A stretch of 64,000 nucleotides of DNA from Natrinema sp. CBA1119 (GCF_002572525.1 NZ_PDBS01000001.1:372001-436000), one strand, 5' to 3'; positions 36,308 through 45,745 are shown, numbered from the stretch's first letter. Numbers and translations are program-made. The notes: generated from the sequence alone by a model not told the origin.

Positions 36308-37735
36308 TTGGTGGAGTCTGTGAACGCAGACGATTTCACCAAAGAAGAGCTCCTTTCTCGACTTCTTCAACTTGAACAACAAGTCGAAGAACTTCAACAG
36401 GAAGTCGATCAGAAGGACGAGCGGATAGAAGAACTCGAAACACGTCTTCGCAAGTACGAAAATCCGCACACGCCACCCAGTAAGCGACGGTCGGGGACTG
36501 ACGAGTCCCCGACCTCGCAGGACGACGAAGACGAGAATGTTCGAACCGACGGCGGCACTCCTGGACGGAAGGACGGTCATGATCCAGAGTGGCGTGTAAC
36601 AGCTGGTCCCGACAAAGAGATCGAAGTCACCCGTGACTGTTGTCCCGAATGTGGCAAACACTTCGACGAGTCGGTGGGCGTCAGCCCCCGACTCGTTGAG
36701 GAGGTTCCTGATCCGCAGCCTCCTGAAGTCACCCAGTACAACCGCCACTGCTACCAGTGCGACTCTTGTGGAACAGAAACTGTTGCTACACACCCCGACT
36801 GCCCCAATGAGGGGCAGTTCGGGGTGAACGTCATCTCTCAAGCAGCACTTTCTCGGTACGATCACCGCCTTCCCTACCGGAAAATCGCTGATCGCTTCGA
36901 GCAACTGCACGGGCTAGAACTCTCAGGCGCGTCCGCGTGGCACGCGACCGAGCGCGCTGCGCGCGCCGGTCGCTACGAATATGAACAGATTCGAAGACAG
37001 ATTCAGCAAGCAGAGATCGTTCACGTCGACGAAACTGGTATCAAACGCGAGGGTGAGCAAGCGTGGATCTGGACGTTTCGGACGAGAGAGCACACACTGT
37101 ACGCCGTAAGAGAAAGTCGTGGGAGCGATGTCCCCGCGGAAGTCCTCGGAGAGGACTTCGCGGGAACGGTCATCTGCGATGGGTGGACGGCGTATCCAGC
37201 GTTCACCAGTAATCTTCAGCGGTGCTGGGCACATCTTCTCCGGGAAGCCGAGGACATTGCTAGTGACCACGAGGAGGCAGAGCCGGTTCACCGGTATCTC
37301 AAACAGATGTTCGTCGGTCTCCAGTCGTGGCTGGAGACCGACCCGAGTCCTCGTGAGAGAGCACAGATGCACCGATCATGCCAGAACGGGCTTAGATCGC
37401 TCGTTGAGCGGTCAGTAACCGACGAAACAGTGGCAACACTACTCGGGAAGATCGAAGGAGGGATCGACCACTGGCTCACCTTCGTCGGTGAGCCAGCGGT
37501 CTCCCAGACGAACAACGCAGCTGAGAACGCACTGCGTGAACCAGTCGTTCTCCGGAAAATCATCGGCACACTCCGTAACGACCGAGGTATGTTCGTTCAC
37601 GAGACGCTCTTGTCCCTGCTGGCGACATGGCGCCAGCAGGGACGCAATCCCTACGAAGAACTTCGTCGAGTCGTCAGCAACAATGAGATGATCTTACGGG
37701 CTCACGCTGTGCCGGCTGTCGAGACTTCGGGGTAA
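36308..37735 (+). CDS. IS66-family transposase (single-protein type)
   Basis: 475 residues from a TTG at 36308; GTG at 36311 or 36320 are equally possible. The N-terminal leucine-zipper-like coiled coil is EELLSRLLQLEQQVEELQQE. A zinc-binding region with CCPECGKHF and CYQCDSCGTE follows, then the catalytic core with VHVDETGI, CDGWTAY and QTNNAAENALR as the DDE set. Bacterial IS66 elements often need TnpA/TnpB helper genes; none is present, as usual for haloarchaeal members. All catalytic motifs are intact. Confidence 0.95.
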   Translation: MVESVNADDFTKEELLSRLLQLEQQVEELQQEVDQKDERIEELETRLRKYENPHTPPSKRRSGTDESPTSQDDEDENVRTDGGTPGRKDGHDPEWRVTAGPDKEIEVTRDCCPECGKHFDESVGVSPRLVEEVPDPQPPEVTQYNRHCYQCDSCGTETVATHPDCPNEGQFGVNVISQAALSRYDHRLPYRKIADRFEQLHGLELSGASAWHATERAARAGRYEYEQIRRQIQQAEIVHVDETGIKREGEQAWIWTFRTREHTLYAVRESRGSDVPAEVLGEDFAGTVICDGWTAYPAFTSNLQRCWAHLLREAEDIASDHEEAEPVHRYLKQMFVGLQSWLETDPSPRERAQMHRSCQNGLRSLVERSVTDETVATLLGKIEGGIDHWLTFVGEPAVSQTNNAAENALREPVVLRKIIGTLRNDRGMFVHETLLSLLATWRQQGRNPYEELRRVVSNNEMILRAHAVPAVETSG

Positions 37736-38457
37736 ACACATACGTCAACGTAGCCCACGCCGTCGCCACCGTCGACGAGATGTTCGGCGACCGCTTTACC
37801 TTCGGTGTCGGCACCGGCGAGAACCTGAACGAGCACGTCACGGGCGAGCGCTGGCCCGAACACGACGTTCGCCTCGAGATGTTAGACGAGGCGATGGACG
37901 TCATGCGCTCGCTGTGGACCGGCGAACCGACGAGCCACCACGGGGAACACTACACGGTCGAGAACGCGCGCCTCTACACCGTGCCGGACGAGCAGCCGAC
38001 GACGATCGGGAGCGCGTTCGGCCCGCAGACCGCCGAGTGGGTCGCCGAGACCGTCGACGGACTCTGGTGTTCCGGCCCCAAATCGGAGCCGATCGAGGCC
38101 TACGAGGACGCCGGCGGCGACGGGCCGAAATACAGCCAACTCCACGGCTGCTACGCCGACAGCGAGGAGGAAGCGATCGAGACGATCTACGAGCAGTGGC
38201 CCAACGGCTCGCTCCCGGGGGAGCTCGGCCAGGAACTCCCGACGCCGGCCCACTTCGAACAGGCCGCACAGATGGTCGAGAAGGAAGACATCGCCGAGGC
38301 CGGGACCACCACCGAACCCGACCCGCAGGCCCATATCGACAGCATTGAGGAGGCGATCAACGCGGGTTACGACCACGTTTACTTCCACCAGATTGGGGAC
38401 GAACAGGAGAAGGCGATCAGGTTCTACGAGGAGGAGGTACTGCCCTCGTTCGAGTGA

Positions 38458-38466
38458 GCTTTTTTC
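38458..38466 (+). terminator. T-rich stretch after the interrupted LLM gene
   Basis: A run of six T follows the stop codon at once. Archaeal termination favours such T-rich tracts. It overlaps the probable promoter of the small gene at 38491. Confidence 0.35.
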
Positions 38467-38490
38467 CTATTCGAACCCAAACGCGGAGAC

Positions 38491-38631
38491 GTGACCGGAC
38501 TCGAGGAGTACTACGACACCCTGACTGACGAGACGGCGACCGAACTCGAGCAGATCGTTTCGGAACGACGAGAGGACCGCTCGCGGTCCCACCGCGTCCG
38601 GGTTCGGCGAATCGTCACCGCGCTCGAGTGA
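38491..38631 (+). CDS. Very small acidic/basic protein
   Basis: 46 residues from a GTG: VTGLEEYYDTLTDETATELE then a basic end with HRVRVRRIVTALE. The acidic first half and Arg-rich second half form what looks like one long helix. A TATA-like GCTTTTTTCC lies about 28 nt before the GTG. It has no recognised family; the reading frame composition and promoter spacing are the only support. Confidence 0.45.
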   Translation: MTGLEEYYDTLTDETATELEQIVSERREDRSRSHRVRVRRIVTALE

Positions 38632-38689
38632 CCGACGCTCGCTCGCCGCTTCCCCATCCGTTTTGCACCCCGCGGACGAACCCGTTCCC

Positions 38690-39706
38690 ATGGAGTACAC
38701 CACGCTCGGCGATACGGGCACGACGGTCTCGAGGCTCTGCTTCGGCACCTGGCGCTTCGGAAAGGAGAGCGACGGCACCGTCGAGACCGACCGCGAGGAG
38801 GCCCGCGAACTGCTCGACACCGCCTGGGATACCGGGATCAACTTCATCGACACCGCGAACGTCTACGGCGATCCGAACGGCACCAGCGAGGAGTGGATCG
38901 GCGAGTGGCTCGAGGACCGCGATATTCACCGCGAGGATATCGTCATCGCCTCGAAGGTCTACTTCCCGTTCGACGGTCGCGGCGAGCCCGGTCTGAACGA
39001 CTCCGGGCTGGGACGCAAGCACATCCGCGCACAGATCGAGGGCACCCTCGAGCGACTGGGAACCGACTACCTCGATCTCTACTACATCCACCGCTGGGAC
39101 GAGAACACACCGATCCGGGAAACGATGCGGACGCTCACCGAACTCGTTCGCGAGGGGAAGGTCCACTATCTGGGGGCCTCGAGCATGGCCGCCTGGAAGC
39201 TCACGAAAGCGCTGTGGGAAAGCGATGTCGAGGGCCTCGAGCGCTTCGACGTGACTCAGCCGATGTTCAACGCGGCCGATACGGACGACGTGACCGACTA
39301 CCTAGAGGTCTGTGCGGATCAGGATATCGCCGTCTGTCCGTACTCGCCGCTCGCGGGCGGCTTCCTCACCGGGAAGTACGAACGGGCCGAGGACGGCAGC
39401 GTGATTGCGCCCGACGGCTCCCGGGGCACCCTCACCGACCTCTTCGAGGACCGTTACACCAGCGAGACCGCCTGGGGCGTGCTCGAGGCCGTCGAGTCCG
39501 TTTCCGAGCAGGTCGACGCCACGCCGGCCCAGGTCTCGCTGCGCTGGCTGATGGAACAGGACCGCTTTACCTGCGTGCCGATCGTCGGCGCGCGGACGTC
39601 CGATCAACTCGAGGAGAACGTTGGTGCGGTCGAATTCGAATTGAGCGACGACCAGTTCGAGCGGATCAACGCGGCGCGGGGCGCGGACGGCGGCGACTAT
39701 CGCTGA
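38690..39706 (+). CDS. Aldo/keto reductase
   Basis: 338 residues with the AKR TIM-barrel tetrad: Asp and Tyr in FIDTANVYG, Lys in ASKVYFPF, His in YYIHRWDENTP. The cofactor end has PIVGARTSDQLEENV. These enzymes reduce carbonyls with NADPH. The exact substrate is not set by sequence. The ATG at 38690 starts the classic MEYTTLGDTGTTVSRLCFG. No operon partner is evident. Confidence 0.92.
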   Translation: MEYTTLGDTGTTVSRLCFGTWRFGKESDGTVETDREEARELLDTAWDTGINFIDTANVYGDPNGTSEEWIGEWLEDRDIHREDIVIASKVYFPFDGRGEPGLNDSGLGRKHIRAQIEGTLERLGTDYLDLYYIHRWDENTPIRETMRTLTELVREGKVHYLGASSMAAWKLTKALWESDVEGLERFDVTQPMFNAADTDDVTDYLEVCADQDIAVCPYSPLAGGFLTGKYERAEDGSVIAPDGSRGTLTDLFEDRYTSETAWGVLEAVESVSEQVDATPAQVSLRWLMEQDRFTCVPIVGARTSDQLEENVGAVEFELSDDQFERINAARGADGGDYR

Positions 39707-39790
39707 ACTGGTCACTTGTCGCTGGAACTATGTTCCCATTCTGGGGGAATTCTCCAGCTACTTATCGTTATTAGATCCGAAGTGAGAGTC

Positions 39791-40255
39791 ATGACACAAG
39801 ATAGAGGCGTGTCCCGACGACGGATGCTCGAGCTAACGGGTGCCACAGCGTCGATCGCGTTCATCGCCGGCTGCAGTGGCGACGGCAACGGTGGGAACGG
39901 CGGCAACGGTGGGACCGGCGGTATTGAAATCGATCCCGACACACAAATCGAGTTCGATGGGCAGACAGCCGGCTGGCTCGGCATCGCGCCCGACTCGATC
40001 GCAGACGAGGAGAACCCGACGCTCATCCTTCAGGAGGGGGAGACCTACGAGATCGGCTGGACGACCGGCGACGGCGCCGAGCACAACATCGCAATCTACG
40101 ACGAAAACGACGCTGTCGTCGGCGACCTCGCAACCGAGCGGGTCACCGAACCCGGCGACGATCAGTGGCTCGAGTTCGAGGCCAGCAGCGAGATGGTCAC
40201 GTACATCTGTGAGGTCCATCCGAATACGATGGTTGCCGATATTCAGGTCGAATAG
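39791..40255 (+). CDS. Halocyanin-like cupredoxin lipoprotein
   Basis: 154 residues. A Tat signal (SRRRMLELTGATASIAF) ends in the lipobox IAGC with Cys28. A Gly/Asn linker (GDGNGGNGGNGG) follows. The type 1 copper ligands are His98, Cys140, His143 and Met147 (YICEVHPNTM). It would be a membrane-anchored blue copper electron carrier facing outside. A TATA-like CTTATCG about 27 nt before the ATG at 39791 fixes the start and suggests a leaderless mRNA. Confidence 0.92.
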   Translation: MTQDRGVSRRRMLELTGATASIAFIAGCSGDGNGGNGGNGGTGGIEIDPDTQIEFDGQTAGWLGIAPDSIADEENPTLILQEGETYEIGWTTGDGAEHNIAIYDENDAVVGDLATERVTEPGDDQWLEFEASSEMVTYICEVHPNTMVADIQVE

Positions 40256-40528
40256 CGGTGGTGGCGACGACACGAGAGCACGCCAACCGCTATTTCGGCA
40301 TTGTCGGCAGTTGTAGCGAAGTACAGCGGTGACGTCTATCGTACTCCCGCTCACGGACTGGCAGTGTTTCGTTCGGCGGCGAAGCCTTTCTCCCGAGTTG
40401 CTGTCGAGCAGGACCAGCAGGTCCCGTTCTGTCAAACCGAGACCGTGTATACCCACCGCTTTGCTGGGGGACTGGAAACGACCCGGTCACGGATGCAGGG
40501 CTTTCCCCCTGTCTCCCGCTGGACCCTT

Positions 40529-41743
40529 TCACCCGGACATCCCACCATCCTGTCCACCGCCAACCATCGGCTCGAGCCCGATCCGATACTCGGTCAGGTT
40601 CTCGTAGCCGTCCTCGGTGACGGCGATCAGATCCTCGATGCGGACGCCGCCGACCGCAGGATCGTAGATGCCGGGTTCGATCGAGATCACGTGGCCGGCC
40701 TCGAGCTCGCCGCCCGAGGGCGAGACGCTGGGCTCCTCGTGGATGTCGAGGCCGACGCCGTGACCGGTGCTGTGGATAAATCCCGTCTCCGTGTTCGGAT
40801 CGCTTCGCAGCGTCTCGTAGCCCGCGTCCTCGATCACGTCGCAGGCCACAGCGTGAACGTCGGCACCCGTCACGCCGGCCGCGACGGACTCGAGCGCGGC
40901 CTTGTAGGCCTCCCGCGTGACCTCGTAGCGTCGCCGGGCCTCCTCGCCGGGGTCGCCGCGGGCGAAGGTTCGGGTCATATCGGCGAAGTAGCCCGTCTCC
41001 TTGTCCCGCGGGAAGATGTCGATCACGATCAACTCGTCGGGCTCGAGCGGCCCGCTCCCGCGGTCGTGGGGGTCCGCAGCGTCAGACCCGCAGGCGACGA
41101 TGGTCTCGTCGAGCGCACAGCCGTGGCGGAGCAGGGTGACCTCGATCGCTTCCGTCACGCGTTCGCTGGTGAGCGCCTCGCCGTCGCGGACGAGGACGCC
41201 GTCCTCGACGTCCGCGGTGGCGATCAGTTCCTCCGCTCTCGCCATCGCAGCCTCGTTCGCACGCTGGCTCGCCCGGATCTGGTCGATCTCCCACTCGGTC
41301 TTCGTCGCGCGGATCTCCGTCACGATCCCCTCACGTTCGACCGTCACCGCGAGACCGTGCTCGCGGAGTCCGTCCGCGGTCCCCGTCGGGAAGTTCTGGG
41401 GGACTGCGATCGAGTCAACGTCGTGGTCTTCGAGAAACGCCGCCAGCATACGGATCTTCCCCTCGTAGCGGCCGTACTCGGCCACGAGTTGCTGGTACTC
41501 GTACGCGGCTCGACGAGTGACGGAGTCGACGCTCGCCTCCGCGCTCGCGCGACCGTACTCGAGGCCGGAGACGAGCAGATGGACTCCGTCGGCGGTCACG
41601 AGCGTCTGAAAGGGATCCGGTGCCGTGAAACCGGAGACGTACCGCTGGTCGGAATCCGAAGCGTCGTCATCGATCAGATAGCCGTCCAACTCTTCGGCCT
41701 CGAGAAAATCCCGAAGCGGGGAGAGATCGACGTCGAGGTTCAT
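40529..41743 (-). CDS. M24-family aminopeptidase (Xaa-Pro type)
   Basis: 404 residues: an N-terminal creatinase-like domain (to about 150) and the M24 pita-bread domain. Metal ligands are the Asp pair in VIDIFPRD and FADMTRTF, His in HSTGHGVGLDIHE, and Glu in ISIEPGIY and GGVRIEDL. It removes N-terminal residues, probably before Pro. The start at 41743 is supported by a TATA-like ATTATGTAC about 27 nt upstream; an in-frame ATG at 41770 falls on that box. Confidence 0.9.
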   Translation of the reverse strand: MNLDVDLSPLRDFLEAEELDGYLIDDDASDSDQRYVSGFTAPDPFQTLVTADGVHLLVSGLEYGRASAEASVDSVTRRAAYEYQQLVAEYGRYEGKIRMLAAFLEDHDVDSIAVPQNFPTGTADGLREHGLAVTVEREGIVTEIRATKTEWEIDQIRASQRANEAAMARAEELIATADVEDGVLVRDGEALTSERVTEAIEVTLLRHGCALDETIVACGSDAADPHDRGSGPLEPDELIVIDIFPRDKETGYFADMTRTFARGDPGEEARRRYEVTREAYKAALESVAAGVTGADVHAVACDVIEDAGYETLRSDPNTETGFIHSTGHGVGLDIHEEPSVSPSGGELEAGHVISIEPGIYDPAVGGVRIEDLIAVTEDGYENLTEYRIGLEPMVGGGQDGGMSG

Positions 41744-41849
41744 AGACGGATGTGTGTCAGCGCCGTACATAATCCCGAGGATCCCGGCCGTCGGGTCGAG
41801 GATCGGCTCGAACCCACAAACTTATCATTAGCGGTGGTAATTCCCGGGT

Positions 41850-43001
41850 ATGAACCGTCGTCGGCTCCTCGCGACGAGTGCCGCTGTCGCACTCGCCGGC
41901 TGTCTCAGTGATTCCGACGACGACGAGCCGCCGACGGGCGCGGGTCTCGTCCGAGACGCAATCGAGACGCGCCGCCACATGCGGTCCCTCGAGGCCCGGC
42001 GAACCGTGTCGGTCGACGCCCCGGACGAGACCGTCGAACGGGTCGAGCGCATCGCTCGACGACCGCCGGCCAAACAGCGGATCGAAGTGCTCGAGTCGAC
42101 CGATCCGGACGTTCCGGTCGGTTCGGTCACCGTGACGAACCGAGCGACGACGTGGGAGTACAACCCGTCATCGGCGGTGGTGGACAAACAGTTCCATCCG
42201 AACAAGGTCGACACCGACAAGACGCGCCTCGTTCTCGAGAACCTCCTCGAGGAGTACCGCCTCGGCTACGAGGGGACGGAGACCGTCGACGGCCGCACTG
42301 CACACGTCGTCGAGACGAAACCGCCGGTCGACGACATCGGACCGAAGGTCGAGCTCGTCGTCGGAGACACGACGTACGTCATGCCGGTGAACATCATCCG
42401 AGACCTCGAGAAACTCGAGGTGGTCCGGACCGTATGGATCGACGACGAGTATCGGTATCCGATCAGGGAACGGAACACGATGCGTGAGGACGGCGAAACG
42501 CGCCACGACCTGACCGTCACGTACGAGGATCTTTCGGTCGACGAGGGGCTCGCACCGGGGACGTTCACGTACGAACCACCGAACGGAGTGACCGTCGTTA
42601 CCGATGGCCGCGAGCCCGAAGGTGTCTTCGAGCGTCGAGGGGCTGCCGAAGCGCACCTCCCGTACGAGCTTCCGGAACCGGACGTGCCGGACGCGTACGC
42701 GCTCGATCGGATCACCGTTATCGATCGAGAAGACGAGTACGGTGGGACCACCGCGATGCTGTGGTACAACGATCCGAACGTGGTCGCACGCGAACTCTAC
42801 GTGGCCGTCCGAGAGTTCCAGCGGTTCAGCCCGACGTCGCCGACGCTCGAGGAAACCGAGGTCGACGGTACCACGGCCTACCGTCGCGACGGCCGAATTC
42901 AAACCATTTTCTGGACGTGTGACGACCTGAGCTACGAGGTCTCGAGTCTCACTGACGATACGCCGCTGCTCGAAATTGCGGCGTCGATCGGTTGTTCGTG
43001 A
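41850..43001 (+). CDS. LolA-like outer-surface lipoprotein
   Basis: 383 residues. The signal MNRRRLLATSAAVALAGCLS has a lipobox ending at Cys18. The body (ARRPPAKQRIEVLEST, VDGRTAHVVETKP, VVRTVWIDDEYRYPIRERN) has the LolA/MucB-type layout for binding lipids or hydrophobic chains. The C-terminal 120 residues form a second domain (YALDRITVIDRED...GGTTAMLWY). A paralogue of like length and order lies at 59684-60841. A TATA-like ACTTATC about 27 nt upstream suggests a leaderless mRNA. Confidence 0.8.
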   Translation: MNRRRLLATSAAVALAGCLSDSDDDEPPTGAGLVRDAIETRRHMRSLEARRTVSVDAPDETVERVERIARRPPAKQRIEVLESTDPDVPVGSVTVTNRATTWEYNPSSAVVDKQFHPNKVDTDKTRLVLENLLEEYRLGYEGTETVDGRTAHVVETKPPVDDIGPKVELVVGDTTYVMPVNIIRDLEKLEVVRTVWIDDEYRYPIRERNTMREDGETRHDLTVTYEDLSVDEGLAPGTFTYEPPNGVTVVTDGREPEGVFERRGAAEAHLPYELPEPDVPDAYALDRITVIDREDEYGGTTAMLWYNDPNVVARELYVAVREFQRFSPTSPTLEETEVDGTTAYRRDGRIQTIFWTCDDLSYEVSSLTDDTPLLEIAASIGCS

Positions 43002-43298
43002 TTCGTTCGTGAACCGCCTCGGGGTCAAGTGGTTCGAGAGAGCGACGCTCTCTCGTCATCCCGAGAACCTCCGATTCTCGGACGACCCCGAGGCACTCGG
43101 CCTGCTCCGCCGGTAGACACCTCTCTTCGACTGCCGTTCAGACAGGAACGCCCCGCTGATCAGTACGGGTTGGGTAGGTGCCGAAGCAACAGCCGATACA
43201 TAAGCAAGACGTTAGAAATGTGTATTGAACAGAGAGCAGCTATATAGTACGGTAATGGCGTCTCATACGATCTGACCCCGTCCAATAGAAAAGTGATA
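43002..43298. other. Intergenic region with two hairpins; possible mobile-element remnant
   Basis: Two inverted repeats lie close together. CGAGAGAGCG/CGCTCTCTCG has a 1-nt centre (about 43036-43056), and CCGAGAA/TTCTCGG has a 7-nt loop (about 43061-43081). Further right is a stretch of lower GC. I do not see a coding gene. I believe similar sequence occurs elsewhere in haloarchaea near insertion elements, but I cannot confirm this from the window. Confidence 0.4.
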
Positions 43299-44069
43299 TT
43301 AGCGCTTTCGAGCGACGAGTGAGATGCTTTTCACGCCGTACTTCTGGCACGCACTCTGCGCCCGTTCTGAGGTGAACTCGTACTGCGGGTTATCCCGAAC
43401 TTCGATGAGTTCGAAGCCAGGTGTTTCGATCATCGCCGTGTAGTCGTCGACCTGTTCGGCGCCACCGATACAGGCCGCCCAGAGGTCCGCGTTGGTTTTG
43501 ATGCTCTCAGACAGTCGTTGCTCGCTGACGATATCCGAGAGTGCTAACCGACCGTCGGGCTTGAGCACGCGGCTCACCTCTTCGAAGACACGATCCTTCT
43601 CCGCCGAGAGGTTGATCACGCCGTTCGAGATTGCCGCATCGAACGATCCATCCTCGAACGGAAGGGTCTCAATGTACCCCTGGTGGAACTCGATGTTGTG
43701 GAAGCCGGCATCCGCTGCCAGGTTGCGAGCCTTCTCGACCTGCTCGTCGGTCATATCGATACCCGTCACCGTGCCGGTCTCAGTGACATGTACTCCCGCG
43801 ACGAAGGTGTCCATTCCCGACCCGCTACCGAGGTCGAGCACTGCCTCGCCCGGCTCGAGCTCGGCCAGATCGAAGTGGTAGCCGACGCCCGCGAACGAGT
43901 CGATCGACGCGTCGGGAACGTACTCGAGATCGTCGGGGTCGTAGCCAAGACGGTCGACGAGGTTGCGACCCGTCTCGAAGTGGAACGCCGCGTCAACGGA
44001 CTCGGCGACGTCCCGATACATCGACTTGACCTCACGTTCGAGTTTGTCCGTGTCGAGCGATTTGCTCAT
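43299..44069 (-). CDS. SAM-dependent methyltransferase (ArsM/UbiE-like)
   Basis: 256 residues with class I methyltransferase motifs: VLDLGSGSGMDTFVA (SAM-binding motif I), GIDMTDEQVEKARNLA (motif II), ISNGVINLSAEKDRVFEEVS and VLKPDGRLALSDIV. The region resembles arsenite methyltransferases, but the typical conserved Cys residues are not all present, so the substrate is uncertain. It is 13 bp behind an OsmC gene on the same strand, with a FilR1-type regulator gene upstream. Confidence 0.85.
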   Translation of the reverse strand: MSKSLDTDKLEREVKSMYRDVAESVDAAFHFETGRNLVDRLGYDPDDLEYVPDASIDSFAGVGYHFDLAELEPGEAVLDLGSGSGMDTFVAGVHVTETGTVTGIDMTDEQVEKARNLAADAGFHNIEFHQGYIETLPFEDGSFDAAISNGVINLSAEKDRVFEEVSRVLKPDGRLALSDIVSEQRLSESIKTNADLWAACIGGAEQVDDYTAMIETPGFELIEVRDNPQYEFTSERAQSACQKYGVKSISLVARKR

Positions 44070-44082
44070 CGGTGGTCACCGG

Positions 44083-44688
44083 TTAGTCGTCGCCCACCAC
44101 CTCGGCGGGCGCGTTGATGCTCATATCGACGTCCTGGGCGAAAGAGACGAACGTGTAGACGGGTGCCCGCCGCGCCCATTCGTCGATCAGGTCCTGATCG
44201 AGACCCTCGCCGTCGATCTCGACCTCGGCAGAGAGGTTCTCGAAGACCGAGTCGGCCTCTTTGAGTTCCTCGAGACTGAAGAGAACTGCTGGATCGAAAT
44301 CGGTCCGGACGTGCGTCTGAAGGTGGTCGATATCGACGCCGTTCGCGGCGGCGTTGATGCTGATGCCGACGTTGATACAGGCAGCCAGCGCCGACAGCGC
44401 TGCTTCGACCGGTTCGAGCCGATCGGTCCCGCCGACCCACCCACCGGCGTCCAATACTTCCTTCCAGGCACCGTAGGGAATCGTGTATTCGCGCGTTTCA
44501 CGAGTAATCGTCTCACCCCCGAGCTCGTAGCTATCGACTTTCGCCAGACTGTGCGCGGCCGTCCCCTCGTAGGTCGCGGACGCCCCGAGGCCGAACTGGA
44601 CGGCTTCGGGGTTCTCCGCTGCGTGTGCGGCGAACCCCTCGAGTGTTTCGAGGTCGATACCGTGCAATAGTTGTCGTTCGTCAGCCAT
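44083..44688 (-). CDS. OsmC family protein
   Basis: 201 residues of the OsmC/Ohr fold: GGTDRLEPVEAALSALAACI includes the conserved loop and Cys, and the helical and strand parts follow. In OsmC/Ohr peroxidases two Cys reduce organic hydroperoxides; here only one clear Cys is visible in the motif, so a thiol peroxidase role is less sure. It leads the operon with the methyltransferase. Its promoter is in the AT-rich interval 44700-44780, with GCGTATAGTAGCTATATCGTG. Confidence 0.85.
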   Translation of the reverse strand: MADERQLLHGIDLETLEGFAAHAAENPEAVQFGLGASATYEGTAAHSLAKVDSYELGGETITRETREYTIPYGAWKEVLDAGGWVGGTDRLEPVEAALSALAACINVGISINAAANGVDIDHLQTHVRTDFDPAVLFSLEELKEADSVFENLSAEVEIDGEGLDQDLIDEWARRAPVYTFVSFAQDVDMSINAPAEVVGDD

Positions 44689-44935
44689 CGTTTGTGTCTC
44701 CCCCGGTTAGAGCGTTTTTTGTGTCTCCAGCCGGCGAGAGTGATTACGAACCCTGGCGTATAGTAGCTATATCGTGAAAAATAGTCGATTCCTGCCGTTC
44801 ACGCACCCACTGCAAAAGAACCACCGACTGCAATCCGACCCTCGTCGAGTCCGATCACAGTAAAGTAGCAGTTCGCCTCGTAATCCTGCGGAAAGTGAGT
44901 GGCACGTAATCGGTCGGATTGCGTCGCTGGAAGCC

Positions 44936-45745
44936 TTACCCGACGCTCGTTTGCGGTTCGACGCGGCGTGCATCGGACCTGTAGGTTTCGTAGGCGGACG
45001 CCGCCCACTCGCGGACCGCCGGCGCGTCGGTGTCGATCAGTGCGTGTACCGTTCCACTATCCTGCTCGTAGCAACTGATCGTAACGCGTTCGTCGAGCAG
45101 ACCGATCCCGTATGGAGGGAGGTCATCGTGCTCTAGAACCGTGAAATTGTCCCGTTGCATCATCGCCGAACTGCGATCCGGGTACGTCGAAATGAAATAC
45201 TCGTGACACTCCGGCCGGTCGATCAACGTCACGTCTACGCCCTCGTCGATCAGTCGGTGGAGCACGTCGAAACACGGATCCATCAGCGCGACTTCCGGGC
45301 GAAGAGACCGTACGGTGGTCGTCTCCCGGAGAAGCGACTCGAATCGTCCCACCGGACGATACGGAGCGTCGGGTTCGGCAACGGTTACGGTCAGTTCCGA
45401 CCACGTCTTGAACGGAAACTCGCCGATAGCGTCGGGGAGCCAGTGCCAGACGTGACGCAACGTTCGCTCGGTTTCGACCCGTTCGATCAAGTCCTCCATC
45501 CCGGACGCGATAGCTTCTCCCAGTCGTGTCGCGACGTACTGGTACTCGTCTTTGCGGATCCAGAGCCGGTCGTCGAATTCGTCCAGCGTCCGGCGCATCG
45601 TGGACGACGAAACCCCGGCCAACTCGCAGAGTTCGGAGCGGCTCCGGGGGCGCTCCGTCAGTGCGACGAGCGTCGGGACACGATGTTCGGACCGCGCGAG
45701 ATACGCTATGTCGACGACCGGCGAGTCTCTAGTATACTGTTTCAC
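44936..45745 (-). CDS. HTH regulator with FilR1-like C-terminal domain
   Basis: 269 residues from the GTG at 45745; an in-frame TTG at 45760 is possible. The N-terminus is a winged HTH (RPRSRSELCELAGVSSSTMR, then a wing at YQYVATRLGEAIAS). The rest resembles the methanogenesis regulatory FilR1-like domain of haloarchaeal regulators: a middle helical part and a C-terminal PYGIGLLDERVTISCYEQDS. It sits upstream of the OsmC-methyltransferase pair on the same strand, with about 250 bp between. Control of those genes is a reasonable guess. Confidence 0.8.
   Translation of the reverse strand: MKQYTRDSPVVDIAYLARSEHRVPTLVALTERPRSRSELCELAGVSSSTMRRTLDEFDDRLWIRKDEYQYVATRLGEAIASGMEDLIERVETERTLRHVWHWLPDAIGEFPFKTWSELTVTVAEPDAPYRPVGRFESLLRETTTVRSLRPEVALMDPCFDVLHRLIDEGVDVTLIDRPECHEYFISTYPDRSSAMMQRDNFTVLEHDDLPPYGIGLLDERVTISCYEQDSGTVHALIDTDAPAVREWAASAYETYRSDARRVEPQTSVG

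Larger units (their letters stand above)
36160..37743 (+). mobile_element. IS66-family insertion sequence, 1,584 bp
   Basis: The ends are imperfect inverted repeats: GTACGTGTTTAGCCCGAGCT on the left and, read inward from the right, GTATGTGTTTACCCCGAAGT (16 of 20 identical). Both flanks carry GTCAACGT. One long transposase gene fills the inside, with its stop codon within the right repeat. The base and codon use is clearly different from neighbouring genes (less acidic product, less CTCGAG). The intact frame, ends and duplications suggest a recent insertion that may still be mobile. Confidence 0.95.
35909..38457 (+). pseudogene. F420-dependent LLM-class oxidoreductase gene, interrupted by an IS66-type element
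   Basis: The left part (35909-36159) codes for MTKLGYTLSSEEFGPMELVD through CPTTRIHPVN. The right part (37752-38457) continues VAHAVATVDEMFGDRFTFGV through a complete C-terminus. Dropping the element and one 8-bp target copy rejoins codons in frame to give 318 residues. The whole resembles the F420-dependent glucose-6-phosphate-dehydrogenase-like family of LLM enzymes: a TIM barrel with FLSVSDHFHPW and GTGENLNEHV. As it stands the left piece ends in FSPS at a stop inside the element, so the enzyme is lost. Precise excision would restore it. Confidence 0.93.

Noticed and set aside
43029-43247. 72-codon frame in the gap after the LolA-like gene
   Set aside because: It is Arg/Pro/Ser-rich over inverted repeats and has no acidic bias. 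It may derive from a mobile element but is not supported as a gene.
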